DNA of 64,000 nt from Sipunculus nudus. Its lineage: Eukaryota; Annelida; Sipuncula; Golfingiida; Sipunculidae. The translations under genes were made by a program, and so were the position numbers. A model generated the notes under the pieces. The model saw only the letters and a list, made by a program, of their open reading frames with translations. It was not told the origin of the DNA and did no database searches. This document shows, in pieces, positions 46,501 to 60,394 of this stretch (position 1 is the first letter of the stretch; each line of letters begins with the position of its first letter). The stretch covers positions 3,641,900 to 3,705,899 of the forward strand of contig CM049322.1 of NCBI GenBank assembly GCA_026874595.1. The letters are read 5' to 3'.

Positions 46501-49500
46501 CTCTGACCATTAGGATGTGTCCTGTACCATTATTACATGATGCTCTGACCTTTAGGATGTGTACTGTACCATTCTCACATGATGCTCTGACCATTAGGAT
46601 GTTTCCTGTACCATTATTACATGATGCTCTGACCTTTACGATGTGTTCTGTCCCACTTTTACATGATGCTCTGACCATTAGGATGTGTCCTGTACCATTC
46701 TTACATGATGCTCTGACCATTAGGATGTGTTCTGTACCACTCTTACATGATGCTCTGGTATTGGGATGACCATTAGGATGTGTCCTGTTCCATTCTTACT
46801 TAATGCTCTTCTCATTAGGATGTTTCCTGTACCATTCTTACATGATACCTCTGACTATTAGGATGTGTCCTGTACCATTCTTACATGATGCTCTGACCAT
46901 TAGGATGTGTCCTGTATCATTCTTACTTGATCCTCTTTTTATTAGGATATGTCCTGTACCATTCTTACATGATGCTCTGACCTTTAGGATGAGTCCTGTA
47001 CCATTCTTACATGATGCTCTGACCATTAGGATGTTTCCTGTACCATTCTTACATAATGCTCTGACCATTAGGATGTGTACTGTACCATTATTACATGATG
47101 CTGTGACCATTAGGATGTGTCCTGTACCATTCTTACATAATGCTGTGACCTTTAGGATGTGTCCTGTACCATTCTTACATGATGCTCTGACCTTTAGGAT
47201 GTGTCCTGTACCATTATTACATGATGCTGTGACCATTAGGATGTGTCCTGTACCATTCTTACATGATGCTCTGACCTTTAGGATGTGTCCTGTACCATTA
47301 TTACATGATGCTGTGACCATTAGGATGTGTCCTGTACCATTCTTACATGATGCTCTGACCTTTAGGATGTGTACTGTACCATTCTTACATGATGCTGTGA
47401 CCATTAGGATGTGTCCTGTACCATTCTTACATGATGCTCTGACCTTTAGGATGTGTCCTGTACCATTATTACATGATGCTGTGACCATTAGGATGTGTCC
47501 TGTACCATTCTTACATAAGGCTGTGACCTTTAGGATGTGTCCTGTACCATTCTTACATGATGCTCTGACCTTTAGGATGTGTCCTGTACCATTCTTACAT
47601 GATGCTCTGACCATTAGGATGTGTCCTGTACCATTCTTACATGATGCTCTGACCTTTAGGATGTGTCCTGTACCATTCTTACATGATGCTCTGACCATTA
47701 GGATGTGTCCTGTACCATTCTTACTTGATGCTCTGACCATAAGGATGTGTCCTGTACCATTCTTACTTGATGCTCTGACCATTAATATGTGTCCTGTACC
47801 ATTATTACTTGATGCTCTGACCATAAAGATGTGTCCTGTACCATTCATACATGATGCTCTGACCTTTAGGATGTTTCCTGTACCATTCTTACATGATGCT
47901 CTGACCATTAGGATGTGTCCTGTACCATTCATACATTATGCTCTGACCATTAGGATGATCCTGTACCATTCTTACATGATGCTCTGACCATTAGGATGTT
48001 TCCTGTACCATTCTTACATGATGCTCTGACCATAAAGATGTGTCCTGTACCATTCTTACATGATGCTCTGACCATTAGGATGTGTCCTGTACCATTCATA
48101 CATTATGCTCTGACCATTAGGATGATCCTGTACCATTCTTACATGATGCTCTGACCATTAGGATGTTTCCTGTACCATTCTTACATAATGCTCTGACCAT
48201 TAGGATGTGTCCTGTACCATTCTTACATGATGCTCTGACCTTTAGGATGTGTACTGTACCATTCTTACATGATGCTCTGACCTTTAGGATGTGTCCTGTA
48301 CCATTCTTACATGATGCTCTGACCTTTAGGATGTGTCCTGTACCATTCTTATATGATGCTCTGACCATTAGGATGTGTCCTGTACCATTCTTACATGATG
48401 CTCTGACCTTTAGGATGTGTACTGTACCATTCTTACATGATGCTCTGACCTTTAGGATGTGTCCTGTACCATTCTTACATGATGCTCTGACCATTAGGAT
48501 GTGTCCTGTACCATTCATACATTATGCTCTGACCATTAGGATGATCCTGTACCATTCTTACATGATGCTCTGACCATTAGGATGTTTCCTGTACCATTCT
48601 TACATAATGCTCTGACCATTAGGATGTGTACTGTACCATTATTACATGATGCTGTGACCATTAGGATGTGTCCTGTACCATTCTTACATAATGCTGTGAC
48701 CTTTAGGATGTGTCCTGTACCATTCTTACATGATGCTCTGACCTTTAGGATGTGTCCTGTACCATTATTACATGATGCTGTGACCATTAGGATGTGTCCT
48801 GTACCATTCTTACATGATGCTCTGACCTTTAGGATGTGTCCTGTACCATTATTACATGATGCTGTGACCATTAGGATGTGTCCTGTACCATTCTTACATG
48901 ATGCTCTGACCTTTAGGATGTGTACTGTACCATTCTTACATGATGCTGTGACCATTAGGATGTGTCCTGTACCATTCTTACATGATGCTCTGACCTTTAG
49001 GATGTGTCCTGTACCATTATTACATGATGCTGTGACCATTAGGATGTGTCCTGTACCATTCTTACATAAGGCTGTGACCTTTAGGATGTGTCCTGTACCA
49101 TTCTTACATGATGCTCTGACCTTTAGGATGTGTCCTGTACCATTCTTACATGATGCTCTGACCATTAGGATGTGTACTGTACCATTCTTACATGATGCTC
49201 TGACCATTACGATGTGTCCTGTACCATTCTAACATGATGCTCTGACCATTAGGATGTGTCCTGTACCATTATTACATGATGCTGTGACCATTAGGATGTG
49301 TCCTGTACCATTCTTACATAAGGCTGTGACCTTTAGGATGTGTCCTGTACCATTTTTACATGATGCTCTGACCTTTAGGATGTGTCCTGTACCATTCTTA
49401 CATGATGCTCTGACCATTAGGATGTGTACTGTACCATTCTTACATGATGCTCTGACCATTACGATGTGTCCTGTACCATTCTAACATGATGCTCTGACCT

Positions 49501-52500
49501 TTAGGATGTGTCCTGTACCATTATTACATGATGCTGTGACCATTAGGATGTGTCCTGTACCATTCTTACATGATGCTCTGACCTTTAGGATGTGTACTCT
49601 ACCATTCTCACATGATGCTCTGACCATTAGGATGTGTCCTGTACCATTCTTACATGATGCTGTGACCATTAGAATGTGTCCTGTACCATTATTACATGAT
49701 GCTCTGACCATTAGGATGTGTCCTGTACCATTCTTACATGATGCTCTGACCTTTAGGATGTGTACTGTACCATTCTCACATGATGCTCTGACCATTAGGA
49801 TGTTTCCTGTACCATTCTTACATGATGCTCTGACCTTTAGGATGTGTCCTGTACCATTCTTACATGATGCTCTGACCTTTAGGATGTGTACTGTACCATT
49901 CTTACATGATGCTCTGACCTTTAGGATGTGTCCTGTACCATTCTTACATGATGCTCTGACCTTTAGGATGTGTACTGTACCATTCTTACATGATGCTCTG
50001 ACCATTAGGATGTGTCCTGTACCATTATTACATGATGCTCTGACCTTTAGGATGTGTACTGTACCATTCTCACATGATGCTCTGACCATTAGGATGTTTC
50101 CTGTACCATTATTACATGATGCTCTGACCTTTACGATGTGTTCTGTCCCACTTTTACATGATGCTCTGACCATTAGGATGTGTCCTGTACCATTCTTACA
50201 TGATGCTCTGACCATTAGGATGTGTTCTGTACCACTCTTACATGATGCTCTGGTATTGGGATGACCATTAGGATGTGTCCTGTTCCATTCTTACTTAATG
50301 CTCTTCTCATTAGGATGTTTCCTGTACCATTCTTACATGATACCTCTGACTATTAGGATGTGTCCTGTACCATTCTTACATGATGCTCTGACCATTAGGA
50401 TGTGTCCTGTATCATTCTTACTTGATCCTCTTTTTATTAGGATATGTCCTGTACCATTCTTACATGATGCTCTGACCTTTAGGATGAGTCCTGTACCATT
50501 CTTACATAATGCTCTGTCCATTAGGATGTGTCCTGTACCATTCTTACATGATGCTCTGACCATAAAGATGTGTCCTGTACCATTCATACATGATGCTCTG
50601 ACCTTTAGGATGTTTCCTGTACCATTCTTACATGATGCTCTGACCATTAGGATGTGTCCTGTACCATTCATACATTATGCTCTGACCATTAGGATGATCT
50701 TGTACCATTCTTACATGATGCTCTGACCATTAGGATGTTTCCTGTACCATTCTTACATGATGCTCTGACCATAAAGATGTGTCCTGTACCATTCTTACAT
50801 GATGCTCTGACCATTAGGATGTGTCCTGTACCATTCATACATTATGCTCTGACCATTAGGATGATCCTGTACCATTCTTACATGATGCTCTGACCATTAG
50901 GATGTTTCCTGTACCATTCTTACATAATGCTCTGACCATTAGGATGTGTCCTGTACCATTCTTACATGATGCTCTGACCTTTAGGATGTGTACTGTACCA
51001 TTCTTACATGATGCTCTGACCTTTAGGATGTGTCCTGTACCATTCTTACATGATGCTCTGACCTTTAGGATGTGTCCTGTACCATTCTTACATGATGCTC
51101 TGACCTTTAGGATGTGTCCTGTACCATTCTTACATGATGCTCTGACCTTTAGGATGTGTCCTGTACCATTCTTACATAATGCTCTGACCTTTAGGATGTG
51201 TCCTGTACCATTCTTACATGATGCTCTGACCTTTAGGATGTGTCCTGTACCATTCTTACATGATGCTCTGACCATTAGGATGTGTCCTGTACCATTCTTA
51301 CATGATGCTCTGACCTTTAGGATGTGTCCTGTACCATTCTTACATGATGCTCTGACCATTAGGATGTGTACTGTACCATTCTTACATGATGCTCTGACCA
51401 TTAGGATGTGTCCTGTACCATTCTTACATGACGCTCTGACCATTAGGATGTGTCCTGTACCATTCTTACATAATGCTCTGACCTTTAGGATGTGTCCTGT
51501 ACCATTCTTACATGATGCTCTGACCTTTAGGATGTGTCCTGTACCATTCTTACATGATGCTCTGACCATTAGGATGTGTCCTGTACCATTCATACATTAT
51601 GCTCTGACCATTAGGATGATCCTGTACCATTCTTACATGATGCTCTGACCATTAGGATGTTTCCTGTACAATTCTTACATAATGCTCTGACCATTAGGAT
51701 GTGTACTGTACCATTATTACATGATGCTGTGACCATTAGGATGTGTCCTGTACCATTCTTACATAATGCTGTGACCTTTAGGATGTGTCCTGTACCATTC
51801 TTACATGATGCTCTGACCATTCGGATGTGTACTGTACCATTATTACATGATGCTCTGACCATTAGGATGTTTCCTGTACCATTCTTACATAATGCTCTGA
51901 CCATTAGGATGTGTCCTGTACCATTCATACATTATGCTCTGACCATTAGGATGATCCTGTACCATTCTTACATAATGCTCTGACCATTAGGATGTGTCCT
52001 GTACCATTCTTACATGATGCTCTGACCTTTAGGATGTGTCCTGTACCATTCTTACATGATGCTCTGACCATTAGGATGTGTCCTGTACCATTCTTACTTG
52101 ATGCTCTGACCATAAGGATGTGTCCTGTACCATTCTTACTTGATGCTCTGACCATTAATATGTGTCCTGTACCATTATTACTTGATGCTCTGACCATAAA
52201 GATGTGTCCTGTACCATTCATACATGATGCTCTGACCTTTAGGATGTTTCCTGTACCATTCTTACATGATGCTCTGACCATTAGGATGTGTCCTGTACCA
52301 TTCATACATTATGCTCTGACCATTAGGATGATCCTGTACCATTCTTACATGATGCTCTGACCATTAGGATGTTTCCTGTACCATTCTTACATGATGCTCT
52401 GACCATAAAGATGTGTCCTGTACCATTCTTACATGATGCTCTGACCATTAGGATGTGTCCTGTACCATTCATACATTATGCTCTGACCATTAGGATGATC

Positions 52501-55500
52501 CTGTACCATTCTTACATGATGCTCTGACCATTAGGATGTTTCCTGTACCATTCTTACATAATGCTCTGACCATTAGGATGTGTCCTGTACCATTCTTACA
52601 TGATGCTCTGACCTTTAGGATGTGTACTGTACCATTCTTACATGATGCTCTGACCTTTAGGATGTGTCCTGTACCATTCTTACATGATGCTCTGACCTTT
52701 AGGATGTGTCCTGTACCATTCTTACATGATGCTCTGACCTTTAGGATGTGTCCTGTACCATTCTTACATGATGCTCTGACCTTTAGGATGTGTACTGTAC
52801 CATTCTTACATGATGCTCTGACCTTTAGGATGTGTCCTGTACCATTCTTACATAATGCTCTGACCTTTAGGATGTGTCCTGTACCATTCTTACATGATGC
52901 TCTGACCTTTAGGATGTGTCCTGTACCATTCTTACATGATGCTCTGACCATTAGGATGTGTCCTGTACCATTCATACATTATGCTCTGACCATTAGGATG
53001 ATCCTGTACCATTCTTACATGATGCTCTGACCATTAGGATGTTTCCTGTACCATTCTTACATAATGCTCTGACCATTAGGATGTGTACTGTACCATTATT
53101 ACATGATGCTGTGACCATTAGGATGTGTCCTGTACCATTCTTACATAATGCTGTGACCTTTAGGATGTGTCCTGTACCATTCTTACATGATGCTCTGACC
53201 ATTCGGATGTGTACTGTACCATTATTACATGATGCTCTGACCATTAGGATGTTTCCTGTACCATTCTTACATAATGCTCTGACCATTAGGATGTGTCCTG
53301 TACCATTCATACATTATGCTCTGACCATTAGGATGATCCTGTACCATTCTTACATAATGCTGTGACCTTTAGGATGTGTCCTGTACCATTCTTACATGAT
53401 GCTCTGACCTTTAGGATGTGTCCTGTACCATTATTACATGATGCTGTGACCATTAGGATGTGTCCTGTACCATTCTTACATGATGCTCTGACCTTTAGGA
53501 TGTGTCCTGTACCATTATTACATGATACTGTGACCATTAGGATGTGTCCTGTACCATTCTTACATGATGCTCTGACCTTTAGGATGTGTACTGTACCATT
53601 CTTACATGATGCTCTGACCTTTAGGATGTGTCCAGTACCATTCTTACATGATGCTCTGACCTTTAGGATGTGTACTCTACCATTCTCACATGATGCTCTG
53701 ACCATTAGGATGTGTCCTGTACCATTCTTACATGATGCTGTGACCATTAGAATGTGTCCTGTACCATTATTACATGATGCTCTGACCATTAGGATGTGTC
53801 CTGTACCATTCTTACATGATGCTCTGACCTTTAGGATGTGTACTGTACCATTCTCACATGATGCTCTGACCATTAGGATGTTTCCTGTACCATTCTTACA
53901 TGATGCTCTGACCTTTAGGATGTGTCCTGTACCATTCTTACATGATGCTCTGACCTTTAGGATGTGTACTGTACCATTCTTACATGATGCTCTGACCTTT
54001 AGGATGTGTCCTGTACCATTCTTACATGATGCTCTGACCTTTAGGATGTGTACTGTACCATTCTTACATGATGCTCTGACCATTAGGATGTGTCCTGTAC
54101 CATTATTACATGATGCTCTGACCTTTAGGATGTGTACTGTACCATTCTCACATGATGCTCTGACCATTAGGATGTTTCCTGTACCATTATTACATGATGC
54201 TCTGACCTTTAGGATGTGTACTGTACCATTCTCACATGATGCTCTGACCATTAGGATGTGTCCTGTACCATTCTTACATGATGCTCTGACCTTTAGGATG
54301 TGTCCTGTACCATTCTTACATGATGCTCTGACCTTTAGGATGTGTACTGTACCATTCTTACATGATGCTCTGACCATTAGGATGTGTACTGTACCATTCT
54401 TACATGATGCTCTGACCATTAGGATGTGTCCTGTACCATTCTTACATGACGCTCTGACCATTAGGATGTGTCCTGTACCATTCTTACATAATGCTCTGAC
54501 CTTTAGGATGTGTCCTGTACCATTCTTACATGATGCTCTGACCTTTAGGATGTGTCCTGTACCATTCTTACATGATGCTCTGACCATTAGGATGTGTCCT
54601 GTACCATTCATACATTATGCTCTGACCATTAGGATGATCCTGTACCATTCTTACATGATGCTCTGACCATTAGGATGTTTCCTGTACCATTCTTACATAA
54701 TGCTCTGACCATTAGGATGTGTACTGTACCATTATTACATGATGCTGTGACCATTAGGATGTGTCCTGTACCATTCTTACATAATGCTCTGACCTTTAGG
54801 ATGTGTCCTGTACCATTCTTACATGATGCTCTGACCTTTAGGATGTGTCCTGTACCATTCTTACATGATGCTCTGACCTTTAGGATGTGTCCTGTACCAT
54901 TCTTACATGATGCTCTGACCTTTAGGATGTGTACTGTACCATTCTTACATAATGCTCTGACCTTTAGGATGTTTCCTGTACCATTCTTACATGATGCTCT
55001 GACCTTTACGATGTGTCCTGTACCATTCTTACATGATGCTCTGACCTTTAGGATGTGTCCTGTACCATTATTACATGATGCTGTGACCATTAGGATGTGT
55101 CCTGTACCATTCTTACATCATGCTCTGACCATTAGGATGTGTCCTGTACCATTATTACATGATGCTGTGACCATTAGGATGTGTACTGTACCATTCTTAC
55201 ATAATGTTCTGACCTTTAGGATGTGTACTGTACCATTATTACATGATGCTCTGACCATTAGGATGTGTCCTGTACCATTATTACATGATGCTCTGACCAT
55301 TAGGATGTGTCCTGTACCATTCTTACATGATGCTCTGACCATTAGGATGTGTCCTGTACCATTATTACATGATGCTGTGACCATTAGGATGTGTCCTGTA
55401 CCATTCTTACATGATGCTCTGACCATTAGGATGTGTCCTGTACCATTCTTACATGATGCTCTGACCATTAGGATGTGTCCTGTACCATTCTTACATGATG

Positions 55501-57256
55501 CTCTGACCATTAGAATGTGTCCTGTACCATTATTACATGATGCTGTGACCATTAGGATGTGTACTGTACCATTCTTACATGATGCTCTGACCATTAGGAT
55601 GTGTCCTGTACCATTCTTACATGATGCTCTGACCATTAGAATGTGTCCTGTACCATTCTTACATGATGCTCTGGCCATTAGGATGTGTCCAGTACCATTC
55701 TTACATGATGCTCTGGCCATTAGGATGTGTCCTGTACCATTCTTACATGATGCTCTGACCATTAGGATGTTTCCTCTGCCATTCTTTCATGATGCTCTGA
55801 CCATTAGGATGTTTCCTGTACCATTCTTTTATGAAGCCCTGTCTATTAGGATGTGTCATGTACCATTCTTACATGATGCTCTGACCATTAGGATGTGTCC
55901 TGTACCATTATTACATGATGATCTGACCTTAAGGATGTGTCCTGTACAATTCTTACTTTATGCTCTGACCATTAGGATGTTTCCTGTACCATTCTTACTT
56001 GATGCTCTGACCATTAGGATGTGTCCTGTACCATTCTTACATGATGCTCTGACCATTAGGATGTTTCCAGTACCATTCTTACATGATGCTCTGACCTTTA
56101 GGATGTTTCCTGTACCATTCTTACATGATGCTCTGACCATTAGGATGTGTCCTGTACCATTCTTACATGATGCTCTGACCATTAGGATTTGTCCTGTACC
56201 ATTTTTACTTGATGCTCTGACCATTAGGCTGTTTCCTGTACCATTCTTACTTGATGCTCTGACCATTAGGATGTTTCCTGTACCATTCTTACATGACTCT
56301 GACCATTAGGATGTGTCCTGTACCATTCTTACATGATGCTCTGACCATTAGGATGTGTCCTGTACCATTCTTACTTGATGCTCTGACCATTAGGATGTGT
56401 CGTGTACCATTCTCACATGATGCTCTGACCATTAGAATGTTTCCTGTACCATTCTTACATGATGCTCTGACCATAAGGATGTGTCCTGTACCATTCTTAC
56501 ATGATGCTCTGACCTTTACGTTGTGTCCTGTACCATTCTTACATGATGCTCTGACCATAAAGATGTGTCCTGTACCATTCTCACATGATGCTCTGACCAT
56601 TAGGATGTTTCCTGTACCATTCTCACATGATGCTCTGACCATTCGGATGTTTCCTGTACCATTCTTACATGTTGCTCTGACCATTAGCATGTGTCCTGTA
56701 CCATTCTTACATGATGCTCTGACCTTTACGTTGTGTCCTGTACCATTCTTACATGATGCTCTGACCATTAGGATGATCCTGTACCATTCTTACATGATGC
56801 TCTGACCTTTAGGATGTGTCCTGTACCATTTTTACTTGACGCTCTGACCATGAGGATGTGTCCTGTACCATTCTCACATGATGCTCTGACCATTAGGATG
56901 TTTCCTGTACCATTCTTACATGATGCTCTGACCTTTAGGATGTGTCCTGTACCATTCTCACATGATGCTCTGACCATTAGGATGTTTCCTGTACCATTCT
57001 TACATGATGCTCTGACCTTTAGGATGTGTCCTGTACCATTCTCACTTGACGCTCTGACCATTAGGATGTGTCCTGTACCATTCTTACTTGATGCTCTGAC
57101 CATTTGGATGTGTCCTGTACCATTCTTACTTGATGCTCTTCTCATTAGGATGTGTCCTGTACCATTCTTACATGACGCTCTGACCATTAGGATGTGTCCT
57201 GTACCATTCTTACATGATGCTCTGACCTTTAGGATGTGTCCTGTACCATTCTTACT
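40588..57256. repeat. Satellite array B, 42-bp unit, about 16.7 kb
   Basis: Roughly 397 head-to-tail units. The core reads TGATGCTCTGACCATTAG, GATGTGTCCTGTACCATTCT, TACA. Variants are few and recurrent: ACCTTTAG, ACCATAAAG, GCTGTGACC, TTATTACATG, TTCTCACATG, TGTACTG and TGTTTCC. Units with GGATGATCCTG are 41 bp and shift the reading frame. One frame is open on each strand, giving 14-residue repeats (CPVPFLHDALTIRM forward, VRASCKNGTGHILM reverse) up to 544 codons long. This is a by-product of the period, not evidence of a protein. The first units (40588-40850) are irregular and include TGTCCCACTTT as at the edges of array A. The array stops abruptly at 57256 before a G run. Confidence 0.98.
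43517..50506. repeat. 3,495-bp higher-order repeat, two tandem copies
   Basis: Copies at about 43517-47011 and 47012-50506 keep the same order of variant units. Every open frame I compared recurs at an offset of exactly 3495 (for example 45041-45712 with 48536-49207, and 45986-46720 with 49481-50215), and the encoded repeat peptides are the same. Shorter nested offsets also occur: 1551 bases (43071 to 44622, 43490 to 45041) and 1300 bases (41817 to 43117). Copy 2 diverges from copy 1 after about 50506. The exact breakpoints are estimated. Confidence 0.88.
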
Positions 57257-59568
57257 AGAAGGGGGGGGGATGAACTTTCGAGCAGCATTTAGTTAACGTG
57301 CAGTATGTTGAGGGAAGGCCTTGCTGTTGGGACTTCGTTTCTGAAATTGTCACATAAGTTCCAAATATCCATGCAGTGTCTCTAGTAGTGAAGGTCAGAT
57401 GAAAACGACTGAAATATAATGTCCTACCGGTACACATTCGTCAGAATAGTGGGAAATACATATACTTAATGTCAAATATTTAAATTGATCACCTTATATG
57501 CAGGACTGTTTGGGAAGTACAGGACAATGTTTAATTATATCCTTCAATTATATTTACTGTTTCATAAATAGTTCATGTTCATATCTTAAATTTCATGTTA
57601 ATGGGAAAAAGGTATAACCGTTGCTTCTAAGTAAATGTGTTTCATGCTACATGTATCATGCTGGCCTGTGTTCTCGAGTAAAATTAAAACACGGGACGCG
57701 AAAATGACAGAATCATGCAGTTTAATGTGATGTATGATTCTATAAATTTAATATCTGGTATATTTTTTATGATGCTGTATCTGATTAAAAGTGGGAAAAG
57801 GTTTACAAATCTACATTGAAATGCATTTTTAAATTTTTTTTTTCAATATTTTCCATAGGCTTCGGTGAGAGGGGTAACCCCCATCCCACACACTTCCCTT
57901 TGGGACATTTACGAGGCCTCGAGCGTGATGACCAGAATGCATACCCCCCCCCCCCCCCCCCCCCCATGTTCAAAATCGCTATAATGTTATGTTATATATA
58001 AGTATAAGAACCTGGTCTCTTCTAGCCTACAATGGCCAAAGCCTGAGATCAAATAGTAGCTGGAGATCTCGGACAAATGCGATCCCGGCCCACCAGAAAT
58101 CGGACCATTTCAGATGGGGCCATTACGATCTCGGACCGCTTTATATCTAGCTGCACTGGGTTTCTCAGACTACATTTTCAGACCTATGCAAATAATGTTC
58201 TGTATGCTTATATGGTTATGAAATATCCGAGGTTCAGTTTATTAATCACCTTATATGACCCCTTTGAAATAAATATTTCATTTGAGAGCGAATTTGTTGA
58301 AAATTTAGCTGGGACTAGTTTAGGCTGTTGAATGTCTTATATATCCACTCAGAAACCCTAATTAAAACACACCCTCACAAACATACATATTATCTATATA
58401 TATATATATATGCTTAAATGTACATGTTAGTTTGTATTATATATATAATTAAATTAGAAATTTAAATTATTTCGTGTGAAAAATGTTCATATACGAAATG
58501 ATTTAAATCATTAGAAAGGTTTATTTTTAGGATTACATATATACAATAAAATTAGCAATATCAAAATCATCAAGCAAATTTTAAAAAAAATATCACACGG
58601 TCAAAGTATGTAGTCCAAGATGCAATTCAGTGGTATTTAAAATATTCATAACCCGAAAATGATTATCTTTAGAGATATAAGCGAGGATAATAAACATTTT
58701 ACTATTGCGATTACATATCTACAATTTAACAAGAACTGAAACAGATCATCTAACAGAACCCAGATTGAAACAATTTAAAAAAAAACAGCAAGTAGTTTAA
58801 ATATATACGTAAACCAAAAATATAACTAAATTGAACTATTTTAACTGAAGAGATCTATTTTACGAAATCAATTTAGATATTCACGTAAAAAAATATTATA
58901 AATGCTAAATTGAACTATTTCAACTGAAGAGATCTAATTTACTTAATTACTTGTCAGGCCAGGTCAAATATGTTTAAATATGTCAGTGACAGCAGAGTTA
59001 AATCAATTACACAACAATTCTTAATACTGTATTGTGTATAACCAGCGACGACACAGGCATTTCGGCATAGCCTCCACGCAATATAAAAGCATGGAAGAAT
59101 TACACAAAATGATGTGTACATTGAAAAATTATTTACTCTCAGATCGGCGAGGTCACTGCCGGGACAACACCTTTAAAATGAGATATGGCAAAGTGTCACA
59201 CGCAACGCGGCTTCAGAGAACACTGAGGACAGAGTTGAACAGCTTCCTTTTATAAGTATAAGATGTAACACCAGCCATGGGGTTACGCGCCTTCGCATAC
59301 AGCACTTGTTTATGTGGGGAACTGTGTGTTCATGTCACACATTTTATTTTTCAAATCAACTCCATAAACTGGATTACAGAACAACAGATAAGATATGCAA
59401 ACATGATTGTGTTAACGGAGATTAATTATACATAACGAATATATATATATATATACCAATTGTAAAACAAGAACAAAATATATCTAACAATGAATCATAC
59501 GAGCGTGTCGGCGATCACATCAAGATGACTGCAAAGCGTGCCTTGTACATAATCTTACGCACACACAC

Positions 59569-59632
<64 letters not shown>

Positions 59633-60394
59633 ATCAGGTAATGTGATGTAATGAATGAGCAGATTTCTATGAATGTAATTCAGTATAACTGCGACAGGTG
59701 AGTAAACTCGGTCCCACATACCCCGGAAGTTAAAGCAGGGTATCTTTTAATTTCCCTTTTTTCTGACAACGTATTCTGGGTCATATAAGAATAAAGTATA
59801 ATCATACTCCCTTAAGGTTTTTTTTTATGTGAATAACTTAGCAGCTCATATTTCTGATTTTGATAAAATATCTTATATATAAGAACTATTATTTGACCTG
59901 TGAGGAGTTTTTATTACTCATTGCTATAGAGAGCAACTAGGATATATTCAACCGTCACCTAAGGGCTTTTCCGCAAAAACGTCATGGGCGTCAGGGTTGA
60001 TTAATATTGATTGTTAAAAATACAATTATCTCGATAAACAGACTTATATTTTCTACATATTATGCACACAAAATCAAGGAATAAATCTTTTAATATTTAC
60101 TTCTTACAAATCAGTACAAATGTATGGAAATAATATTAAAATTATTCCCGGATCCTTGGGTCAATGTTTTACATGCCCCCTCACATATGAACATCGTATA
60201 CCGGTCGCAATAATTGGATCGACGACATTGAATGAATGGTTAAAGCAACAGAATTACACAATAATCTGGGGGTGAATAAATGTGAATGTTCTCCTATATA
60301 TACAACAATGTACAACATTATGAGGCATACAGAACATATATATTCAAACAGTACAATTAATCCCAAGTCAATACATTATGACAATAGTTATAAT
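57257..60394. other. AT-rich stretch without a recognised gene
   Basis: Contains a 22-base C run (57944-57965), a 31-bp direct repeat (CTAAATTGAACTATTT... at 58825 and 58905), a (CA)n/(TA)n tract at 59558-59629 and many short AT blocks. The ORF at 59034-59255 is the most protein-like, with mixed composition rich in Arg and Lys, but it lacks splice or start support and I do not call it. Confidence 0.55.
59571..59629. repeat. (TA)n microsatellite after (CA)n
   Basis: About 29 TA dinucleotides preceded by ACACACACACAC. Confidence 0.95.

Noticed and set aside
40588-57256. CRISPR array
   Set aside because: Units are contiguous with no unique spacers and the genome is eukaryotic.
40795-57296. Many long ORFs (up to 544 codons) with 14-residue repeats on both strands
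   Set aside because: They are produced by the 42-bp satellite period, occur in equal length on both strands, break at 41-bp units and lack any non-repeat coding context.
59034-59255. 73-codon ORF with mixed, Arg/Lys-rich composition
   Set aside because: No recognisable domain, start context or splice sites; cannot be told from chance in this AT-rich stretch.
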